DNA from: DATMFV01 sp035555975
GTDB lineage: Bacteria; Verrucomicrobiota; Verrucomicrobiia; Chthoniobacterales; Chthoniobacteraceae
Direction of reading: 5' to 3'
NCBI GenBank assembly: GCA_035555975.1
Contig: DATMFV010000135.1
Span: 1 to 64,000 of the forward strand
DNA length: 64,000 bases
Part shown: piece by piece, positions 24,524 to 31,583 of the stretch
Position numbering within the stretch: the first letter of the stretch is position 1
Layout of the letters: each line of letters opens with the position of its first letter
Notes under the pieces: generated by a model
What the model was told of the DNA's origin: nothing
What the model saw: only the letters and a program-made list of their open reading frames with translations
Databases searched by the model: none
Made by a program: the position numbers and the translations under genes

Positions 24524-27500
24524 ATGAAACCGCTCCTTCTTCTCTTCATCCTCCCCGCCTCTCTCTTTGCCTCGTGGCGCTACGAAGAGGGAGGAACCCG
24601 GGTGGAGATCGACACGACCCGCACCGGCCAGTTGATCCATTGGGTCGATGACGGCAAAACGTGGGTCGACAACCGGGCGCAGGCCGCCCCGCCGCTGCAA
24701 TCCGGAAAGAAAAGTTTCCGCGCGGAGTCCGCCACGCAAGAGAAGGATGGCGTGGTGATCCAAGGAAAGCTCGGGGGTGAAACTCCGGCGACGCTCGCCT
24801 ACCGTATCGAGGAAGGGGGACGACGCCTCCGGGTCACCTTGACGACTGGCGGCAAGCACGATGAACTTTCCTGGAGCCTCCCGCTCGCCTTGCAGCCGCG
24901 CAAGCGGATCTGGTATCGGGGCGATCGCGGGCTGGAGTGGGACACGCGCCATTTCTACCAGTTCACGGCCTCGACCTTCACCGCCCTCCTTCCACGGCCC
25001 GACCGCAACGAGTGGCGTTACTTCGCGCTCGACCAGCGCAGGCCCGACGGCTTCCGGCTCTGGCGCTGCGAAAGCGCGAAAACCTCGCCGCTTCTGATGC
25101 AGGAAGGGGAGACTGCCGAGCCACGCGTGCAGATTTATGACGAACGGGGCGGTGTGAGCGTTGAAATTGCCGATACCGCCTCGCCGTATAGCCTGCGGGT
25201 CGATGCCGCCGGGGGAGCCGTGGCGCAGGTCGTCTTTCCCGGGCGGGAGCCGACGCATGAAATCGTCCTGAGCGTCCACCCTTCCGAAGCCGCCGTTCTC
25301 AAAGCGCGCGGGAAGCCGACCCGCATCGACCGCCCGGCTCCGGAAACGGCGTTGCAGGAGCCGGCGTGGCTGCGCGAAACGCCAGACGCCACCGGGACGC
25401 AATATGTCACCGGCGGTTATCCGTTTGCGGCGGGCACGCTCACGTCGATGGAGAACGTACGGGTCCAAGTCGCCGGAAATCCGGTTGCCGTGCAGGCCAA
25501 ACCACTCGCGTTCTGGCCCGATGGCAGCATCAAGTGGGGTCTTCTGACCTTTCCAATTGATCCCGCAAAAGCGGTCAAATCCGCAGAGCCGCCGCGCATC
25601 TCCTTTCGCACGGGACGCTTCCTCCCCGTCACGGTTTCCACGAAAAAAGAGAAAACAGCCGCGCCGGAAGCCGCATTGACGCTCCACGTCGCCCAACCTG
25701 CCGACGGAAAAGCGACCATCACCAACGGGAAGCTCGAAGCGACCCTCTCCACCGGCAACCGCTGGCTCGAAAGCCTCCGCTGGGAAGGCGTCGAGCAACT
25801 TTCGGGCGATCCGGCCGCACGGCTTGCCTATGCCGATTACCGGCTCGACCCGAAAGCCGTTGATCCGTTCGAGGGAACGCTTTCCGGCGGCGCGGACGAC
25901 CGGGGGACGCTCAAGGTCGATTCGCTGACCGTCGAGGAAAGCGGGCCGTTGCGCGCGATCATCCGGCTTGAAGGATTGACCGACAACCGGGAACCGACGC
26001 GGATCATCCTCCGGCTGGAGTTTCTCGCCGGGCGTCCGGAAATCCGGATCACCCACACCGCCGTCCTCCGGTTTCTTGACCCTCGCAAGATCTTCCTGAC
26101 CGGGCTGGGGCTGGAACTGCCGTTGACCCGCGAAGGAACGCTCCGTTTCGGCGGGTTTTCCGACAAGGCGGGCGGCGGCGCGGCCTCGCTGGTCCAGCAA
26201 ACGCCGCTCCAGAGCGAACGCCGCTCCGATGGCGACGCACCCCTCCCCGGCGGACGCGCCCCCGGCTGGGGAACCACGGGCACGCACTTCGCCATGATCC
26301 GCAACTTCTGGCAACAGGCTCCCCACGCGCTCACCTTTGACGCCAACCGGCTCCAGCTTGAACTCTGGCCCTCCGACGGTCCGCCAATGGACATGCGCCG
26401 CTATTCCAATGAACCGCACCGGGCGCAGGGGGAATCGGCCGCGCCCGATGCGTCGTGGGTCAAGGAAACCTACTACGCGAACGGTCCGGTCTATGGACTT
26501 TCGCGCACCCATGAACTCCTCCTCTCGTTCGCGCCGCAGGAAGCCGAAGCGCTCGCCGCCGATTTCCAGAGCCCTCCCCTGCTCTACGCCGGGTGGGAGC
26601 CGTACCGCGCCGCCACCCTCGCCGCCGCCGAAGAGAAAGATGCCCCCCGTGCCTGGGAGAACTGGACCCGGCTCGCGCAGTTCTGGCTCCACCACCGGGC
26701 GCTCTACGAGTGGTACGGTTTCTGGCATTTCGGCGATGTCCGCCACCGGTTCCGCGACGGGTATGGGCGGATTGCGACCCCCGAACGGCTGCTGGCCGAC
26801 CGTCCATGGGAACAAACCAAATGGAACAAGGCGGTCGATCAAGCCAGCGGCATCGGGCGCGGCGATCTGACGCAGGATTACCAGACCCAGAACGACTGGG
26901 CCTACGACAACGGGCGCTGGGGATGGTCGAACACCGAAGGGCTCCCCGGTCTGTTTTTCCAGAACGAATACCTGCGCCACGGCAACCGGAGCGTCTACTT
27001 CGCCGCCGAAGCAGCGGGCCGCCACGCACGCGATGTCGTCACGCGACAGGAGGGCTCCTACTTCGGGCTCGGCACCCGGCACGGCGTCCAGCACTGGAGC
27101 GATGGCAACCACGAGGAACGGCAGACCACGATCACCGAATACCGGCTTCACTATTTCCTGAGCGGCGAACCGCGCTCCCGTGAAGTTCTCGAGAACCTTT
27201 ATCAGGGAGTTTATTCCAGGAAAAACGTCAGCAGCGCCGCCGCGCACAGCGGCCGCCTCGGCGGGTTGCTCTTTCATTGGGAGGTGACCGGTTCCCCGGA
27301 GGAAGCCGAAGCGCTCCACCGCTACACCCGGTTTTTTCTCTCCCCGAAAGGTCTCTACGTCCACCCGGCCGTCCACTTCCCCGATCTGAAAGTCGGAGCC
27401 CGCGAAGGTCTCAACGACGGGACCATGTTTTTCCAGACTTTCGGCGGCATGCACGCCCTGCTGGAGTACCAGCAACTCACCAAAGACCCGGAAATCGCGG

Positions 27501-28045
27501 CTTCCGTGATCGCCATGGCGGACTCGGTGCTCAACGACCCGGAGATGAACGCGAAATACCGGCAGGGGAAAGCGTCCACCGGTAACATCTTCTGGCCCGC
27601 GATCGCTTTTGCCGCGCTGCACGCCCCGAAGCCGGAGCCGTACCGGGAACTGCTCGATGCGCTCGTGCGCAACGGCTACTGGAAGGCGACCTACCAGTCC
27701 GTCACCCGCAACCCCGCCCACTGGAGCGGTCCGACCGCGTTCCTCGACCGGAATGTCTCCGGCGGCATGTTCTGGAACAACTGGGCTCCCTATATGGTCC
27801 AGGCGATCGACGAAACGAAGCTCTGGGACGAAGCGATCGCCGCCGCGTTCCGTCAATACGAAGCGGAGGGAAGGCCGGAAACCCCCTGGCGGACCAGTTG
27901 GCAGTCGCAATACGATAACCACCCCGAACTGCGGGTCTACCTTCAGCAGCCATGGCTTGAGCCGTCACCCGCCGCCCATCAGGAAAGCCCGCCTCTTACT
28001 GCTCCGCCTGCTGGAGGTCCGAAAGCCGCCGATAGATCCCATTGA
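24524..28045 (+). CDS. Large secreted PcRGLX/YetA-like polysaccharide lyase family protein
   Basis: About 1173 residues from the ATG at 24524, with a signal peptide (MKPLLLLFILPASLFA). From about residue 300 it resembles the exo-rhamnogalacturonan lyase-type PcRGLX/YetA family: a RIFT-barrel start (TLTSMENVRVQVAGNPVAVQ, KPLAFWPDGSIKWGLLTFP), a central beta domain, and an alpha/alpha-barrel with WYGFWHFGDVRHRF, DNGRWGWSNTEGLPGLFFQN and WSDGNHEERQTTITEY. The first 290 residues are an extra beta-rich domain. Family members degrade rhamnogalacturonan or related acidic polymers; the exact substrate here is inference. It is the last gene of the cassette, and its 3' end overlaps the exporter gene tail-to-tail by 50 bases. 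Confidence 0.78.
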   Translation: MKPLLLLFILPASLFASWRYEEGGTRVEIDTTRTGQLIHWVDDGKTWVDNRAQAAPPLQSGKKSFRAESATQEKDGVVIQGKLGGETPATLAYRIEEGGRRLRVTLTTGGKHDELSWSLPLALQPRKRIWYRGDRGLEWDTRHFYQFTASTFTALLPRPDRNEWRYFALDQRRPDGFRLWRCESAKTSPLLMQEGETAEPRVQIYDERGGVSVEIADTASPYSLRVDAAGGAVAQVVFPGREPTHEIVLSVHPSEAAVLKARGKPTRIDRPAPETALQEPAWLRETPDATGTQYVTGGYPFAAGTLTSMENVRVQVAGNPVAVQAKPLAFWPDGSIKWGLLTFPIDPAKAVKSAEPPRISFRTGRFLPVTVSTKKEKTAAPEAALTLHVAQPADGKATITNGKLEATLSTGNRWLESLRWEGVEQLSGDPAARLAYADYRLDPKAVDPFEGTLSGGADDRGTLKVDSLTVEESGPLRAIIRLEGLTDNREPTRIILRLEFLAGRPEIRITHTAVLRFLDPRKIFLTGLGLELPLTREGTLRFGGFSDKAGGGAASLVQQTPLQSERRSDGDAPLPGGRAPGWGTTGTHFAMIRNFWQQAPHALTFDANRLQLELWPSDGPPMDMRRYSNEPHRAQGESAAPDASWVKETYYANGPVYGLSRTHELLLSFAPQEAEALAADFQSPPLLYAGWEPYRAATLAAAEEKDAPRAWENWTRLAQFWLHHRALYEWYGFWHFGDVRHRFRDGYGRIATPERLLADRPWEQTKWNKAVDQASGIGRGDLTQDYQTQNDWAYDNGRWGWSNTEGLPGLFFQNEYLRHGNRSVYFAAEAAGRHARDVVTRQEGSYFGLGTRHGVQHWSDGNHEERQTTITEYRLHYFLSGEPRSREVLENLYQGVYSRKNVSSAAAHSGRLGGLLFHWEVTGSPEEAEALHRYTRFFLSPKGLYVHPAVHFPDLKVGAREGLNDGTMFFQTFGGMHALLEYQQLTKDPEIAASVIAMADSVLNDPEMNAKYRQGKASTGNIFWPAIAFAALHAPKPEPYRELLDALVRNGYWKATYQSVTRNPAHWSGPTAFLDRNVSGGMFWNNWAPYMVQAIDETKLWDEAIAAAFRQYEAEGRPETPWRTSWQSQYDNHPELRVYLQQPWLEPSPAAHQESPPLTAPPAGGPKAADRSH

Positions 28046-29813
28046 GTTCGATCAGCTCCTCGTGGGTTCCGGCTTCGGCGACGACCCCCTGGTCGAGCAC
28101 GTAGATGCGGTCGGCGTTGCGGATCGTGGAGAGCCGGTGGGCGATGATCACCGCCGTGCGGCCTTCGAGCAGGGTGTCGAACGCCTCCTGGATGAGCGCT
28201 TCGCTGGCGCTGTCGAGGGAACTGGTCGCTTCGTCGAGGATCAGCAGCACCGGGTCTTTCAGGAGCGCACGGGCGATGGCGATCCGCTGGCGCTGACCAC
28301 CGGAGAGTTTCACCCCCCGGTCGCCGACCATCGTTTCGTATCCCTCCGGGAAACGGGTGATGAACTCGTGGCAATTGGCGCGGCGGGCGGCGTTGAGCAC
28401 CTCCTCGTCGGTCGCGCCCGGCTTGCCGTAGGCGATGTTTTCGCGGATCGACCCGCCGAAGAGGAGCACCTCCTGGGGAACCAGCGCCATCCGGCTGCGC
28501 ACCTGCGAAAGGCCGAAGCTGCGGGCGTCGCATCCGTCGAGCAGCAGGCGGCCGCCCGTCGGTTCGTAAAACCGGAGGAGCAGCGCGGCGAGGGTCGATT
28601 TCCCCGCCCCGCTGGAGCCGACGATCGCAATCTTCTCCCCTGCCCGGGCCCGGATCGTCACCCCGCGCAGGACTTCCACGTCGGGGCGCGAGGGATAATG
28701 GAACGCCACCTCCTCAAACGCCATCTCGCCCGTCAAGGTGCAGCCGCCTTCGCTCGCAGGGGCGGAGCTGCCGAGCGCTTCAGGCACTTCGAGCAGCATC
28801 TCGCGCACCCGTTCGGTCGCTCCGAGGGTCCGCTGCACCTGGCTGAAGACCTCCGCGAACGACGCCACCGAGCCGCCGACAAACATGGTGTAGAAGATAA
28901 ACCGGGTCAGTTCGCCGTGGGTCAGTTCGCCGCTCTGCATCAAAACCGCCCCGTACCAGAGGACCACGATGATCGACCCGAAAATCCCCATGATCACAAA
29001 GGCGATCAATCCCGCGCGGAGCCGGGCGGCGACCAGCGCGGTGGCAAGGTAGGCGAGCAGGTTGGTGCGGTAACGCCCTTTTTCGTACTGTTCGTTGCCA
29101 AACGCCTTCACGTTGACGACCCCCTGAAGCGTCTCCTCCACCACCGTGGCGCTCAATGCCAACTGGTCCTGGTAAATGCGCGAATGCCTGCGGACATGCC
29201 GCCCGAAAAGGACCGCGATGAAGATCAGGACCGGGAAGGAGGCGATCATCACCAGCGAGAGCTTGACCGAGGTCACCGCGATGAAAATCACCCCGCCGAC
29301 GAGCATCGCCATCTGGCGGATGCACTGCGGCACGGTGCTCGAAATGGTGTCTTCAATGAGGGAAAGATCGCTCGCGAGCCGGTTGGAAAGCTCGCCGACG
29401 CGGTGCTCGCCGAAAAACTTCATCGGGAGCGAGATGAGCCGTTCGTAAAGGTCGAGCCGCAGCGCCACCACGCTCCGCTCGCCGACCTGCGCAAACCAGT
29501 ACGAGGAGAAATACATCAGCACCGCCTGGATCGCCAGCGTGCCGAGGAGGATCAGCGTCACGCTTTCCACCGTCGGCTGCCATCCGGAGGGGAGCACGTT
29601 CATCGACGGCACGGCGGCATCAAGCAGGTGGCCGACCAGCAGCGGAAACATCAGCCCGAACCCCATCGAGATCGTCGAGACCACCAGCGCCGCGAAAAAC
29701 CGGCCGCGATACGGGCGGATGTAGTCGCGCAGGACCACCACATCTTCAAACAGACGGGAAAAGAACGGTTTCTTCGATGGGGAAGCAGGTTGGTCACTCA
29801 CAGGGAAGAGCAC
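27996..29813 (-). CDS. MsbA-type ABC exporter (fused permease and ATPase)
   Basis: A 605-residue half-transporter with six membrane helices in residues 35-330 and a C-terminal ATPase. Motifs: Walker A GSSGAGKS, Q-loop LVPQEVLLFGGSIRENIAYG, signature LSGGQRQRIAIARALL, Walker B VLLILDEATSSLDS and the H-loop IIAHRLST. It most resembles lipid/multidrug exporters of the MsbA/ABCB group, which act as homodimers. The start is probably the GTG at 29813 after GAGGCG; another GTG lies four codons in. It stands alone and is divergent from nrdB. Confidence 0.92.
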   Translation of the reverse strand: MLFPVSDQPASPSKKPFFSRLFEDVVVLRDYIRPYRGRFFAALVVSTISMGFGLMFPLLVGHLLDAAVPSMNVLPSGWQPTVESVTLILLGTLAIQAVLMYFSSYWFAQVGERSVVALRLDLYERLISLPMKFFGEHRVGELSNRLASDLSLIEDTISSTVPQCIRQMAMLVGGVIFIAVTSVKLSLVMIASFPVLIFIAVLFGRHVRRHSRIYQDQLALSATVVEETLQGVVNVKAFGNEQYEKGRYRTNLLAYLATALVAARLRAGLIAFVIMGIFGSIIVVLWYGAVLMQSGELTHGELTRFIFYTMFVGGSVASFAEVFSQVQRTLGATERVREMLLEVPEALGSSAPASEGGCTLTGEMAFEEVAFHYPSRPDVEVLRGVTIRARAGEKIAIVGSSGAGKSTLAALLLRFYEPTGGRLLLDGCDARSFGLSQVRSRMALVPQEVLLFGGSIRENIAYGKPGATDEEVLNAARRANCHEFITRFPEGYETMVGDRGVKLSGGQRQRIAIARALLKDPVLLILDEATSSLDSASEALIQEAFDTLLEGRTAVIIAHRLSTIRNADRIYVLDQGVVAEAGTHEELIELNGIYRRLSDLQQAEQ

Positions 29814-29943
29814 TTTTGTCGCCTCGCGGAAAATTGCAAGCTTCCAGGCGCTGCCCGGGGCATTTCCTATGCCGCTCTGCTCAGGAACCGATCGACCCGA
29901 AAAGGGAAGCTTTTTTTCCCGTTTTTTTGCCGAAAAGCTGTTA

Positions 29944-29962
29944 CCCGTTGAGCCTCAACGGG
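29944..29962. repeat. Short perfect inverted repeat upstream of the nrd promoter
   Basis: CCCGTTGAG and CTCAACGGG separated by a single base. It lies in the 414-base gene-free region between the exporter and nrdB, about 15 bases upstream of the TTGACA hexamer. It could be a binding site or a small hairpin; there is no T-tract in either direction. Apart from this and the promoter and NrdR-like sites, I see nothing more in 29814-30227. Confidence 0.5.
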
Positions 29963-29975
29963 TTCTTCAAAAAAT

Positions 29976-30030
29976 TTGACAGAAACAATGGATTGCGGTA
30001 TCCATTCTGTCCTCATACCATATGTTGTAT
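29976..30030 (+). promoter_or_regulatory. Putative nrdBA promoter with two NrdR-box-like sites
   Basis: A perfect -35 hexamer TTGACA (29976-29981) is followed after 17 bases by TATCCA (29999-30004), a weak -10. Two 16-base sites resembling the NrdR consensus (ACACwATATATwGTGT) overlap it: AAACAATGGATTGCGG (29983-29998, about 11 of 16) and ATACCATATGTTGTAT (30015-30030, about 12 of 16). They start exactly 32 bases apart, the spacing seen for NrdR box pairs. The second is part of a longer inverted repeat (30015-30035). NrdR represses ribonucleotide reductase genes when dATP is plentiful. No nrdR gene is in the window. Confidence 0.5.
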
Positions 30031-30227
30031 GGTGTGTTGCATGGGACCCACCGGCGGGAAAGGCTTTCCAGGCCCTCCTCCCGGTGCCCGTCTCCCCCCT
30101 GAAACGACCTGCCATTCACCTCTGCCGACCATCTCCTTTTTTCAACCACCACCCCAACGCCAACCCTTAACCTGACCACCGTTTTTTCCTTCACCGCCCA
30201 ACCACACCCTTTCACGCCACCTTCCCA

Positions 30228-31397
30228 ATGAGCAACCTTTCCACGCAACCGCCTGTTTCCACCGCCTCCGCGCCTGATCACGACCTTTTCCAGAACGAGG
30301 TCGAGCAGGGCGACCACGTCGTCTACACGATCGGCAACAAAACCTTCCGCCTCAACAAAGCGAAGGCCCGGGAGCGACTCGCAGGCAAAAAGGTGATCAA
30401 CGGCCTCCGGAGCGCCGAGTTGAACGTCCTGCCGCTCAAGTACCACGAGGCGTACCGCATCTACAAGCAGATGAAGGCGAACCACTGGGAGCCCGACGTG
30501 ATCGACATGACCAAGGATTGCACCCAGTGGAACACCGGCGCGCTCAGTCCCAAGGAGCGGTGGATCATTGAAATGGGGGTCGGCTACTTTTCGGCGGCGG
30601 AAGGGATCGTCGGCGACAGCGTCCTCCACGTCATTGAAGAAAACCTGACGGCTGCCGAACTCAAGCACGCCGCCCTGCGCCAGATCGCCGAGGAGTCGAT
30701 CCACATGGACTCGCTGCTCCATATCATCGGCAGCCTCAACATCGACCTCGACGAGGTGACCGCCAAGTTCCAGGACATTCCGAGCATTGCCAAGAAAAAC
30801 GCCTTCATCACCCGCCAGATGCCGGAGTTGAAGATGGGGATCGACCTGAGCGTAACGGAAAACAAGCGCAAGTTCGCCAAGGCGATCTTCGGGATCACGC
30901 AGGTGATGGAAGGCACCCAGTTCTACGCCCTTTTTGCGATGATCCTCTCGCTCCACCGCCAGAACAAGATGACCGGCATTGGCCAGATGTTCCAGTACAC
31001 GCTGCGCGACGAGTCAAACCATATCGCGCTCGGGCGTTACATCCTGACCCAGCTTTTCAACGAAAACCCCGATATCCGCACGCCGGAATTTGAAAACGAG
31101 CTTTTCGAGTTCATGCGCGAAGGGGTCGAACTGGAAAAGGAATTTGTGCGCGACTGCCTCCCGGAGGATGGTGTCGGCATGACCCAGCGCGATTTCCTCG
31201 ATTACGTCGACTTCAACGCCGACCGCCGCCTCACCAGCCTCGGCCTGCCGCCGCAGTCGCAGGTTCGCACCAATCCGTTCCTCTGGCTCGACGAAGTGAT
31301 CTTCCTCAAAAAGGAAAAGAACTTCTTTGAAACGCGCGTGACCGAATACCAGACCGGCGGCAGCATGAAGAACACCCGGGAAGACGACCTGATCTAA
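30228..31397 (+). CDS. nrdB: Ribonucleotide reductase beta subunit, class Ic type (no radical Tyr)
   Basis: A 389-residue ferritin-fold R2 protein that generates the oxidant for ribonucleotide reduction. Metal ligands in order: Glu125 (FSAAEGIVGD), Glu156 and His159 (AEESIHMDSLLHII), Glu228 (VMEGTQFYAL), Glu262 and His265 (RDESNHIALG). The residue four after His159, which is the radical Tyr in class Ia/Ib (Tyr122 in E. coli), is Leu163. Class Ic enzymes such as that of Chlamydia have Phe, Leu or Val there and use a Mn/Fe cofactor. The first ligand is Glu rather than Asp, as in Chlamydia. nrdA follows, with a strong hairpin in between. Confidence 0.96.
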   Translation: MSNLSTQPPVSTASAPDHDLFQNEVEQGDHVVYTIGNKTFRLNKAKARERLAGKKVINGLRSAELNVLPLKYHEAYRIYKQMKANHWEPDVIDMTKDCTQWNTGALSPKERWIIEMGVGYFSAAEGIVGDSVLHVIEENLTAAELKHAALRQIAEESIHMDSLLHIIGSLNIDLDEVTAKFQDIPSIAKKNAFITRQMPELKMGIDLSVTENKRKFAKAIFGITQVMEGTQFYALFAMILSLHRQNKMTGIGQMFQYTLRDESNHIALGRYILTQLFNENPDIRTPEFENELFEFMREGVELEKEFVRDCLPEDGVGMTQRDFLDYVDFNADRRLTSLGLPPQSQVRTNPFLWLDEVIFLKKEKNFFETRVTEYQTGGSMKNTREDDLI

Positions 31398-31466
31398 AAA
31401 ATTTTCCGGTTTCAGCGGCTTGCCTTCCCCGGTCTTTTTCTGAGAAAAAAGTTCCCGCTTTTATCG

Positions 31467-31501
31467 GCGTTCCGACACCTTCCCAGTGTCGGAACGCTTT
31501 T
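31467..31501 (+). terminator. Strong stem-loop between nrdB and nrdA
   Basis: A perfect 12-base stem (GCGTTCCGACAC with GTGTCGGAACGC), a 7-base loop, then TTTT and a C-run. It has all the features of a Rho-independent terminator but lies between two genes whose products form one enzyme, so it may act as an attenuator that sets the beta-to-alpha ratio. Confidence 0.8.
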
Positions 31502-31583
31502 CCCCCCCGGCGCGCTCGGCCCCCGGTCGTCCGCCCAACCTTCCAAACCCCTCCCAATCCTCCACCTTCCTTCTTCTCCACAC

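Noticed and set aside
24464..27922. A 1152-codon minus-strand open frame opposite the PcRGLX-like gene
   Set aside because: It mirrors codon structure of the real gene, has low-complexity composition and no start context, and the plus strand shows clear family motifs.
27609..29951. A 780-codon plus-strand open frame over the ABC exporter
   Set aside because: The minus strand has Walker A, signature and H-loop motifs in order; the plus frame is low complexity.
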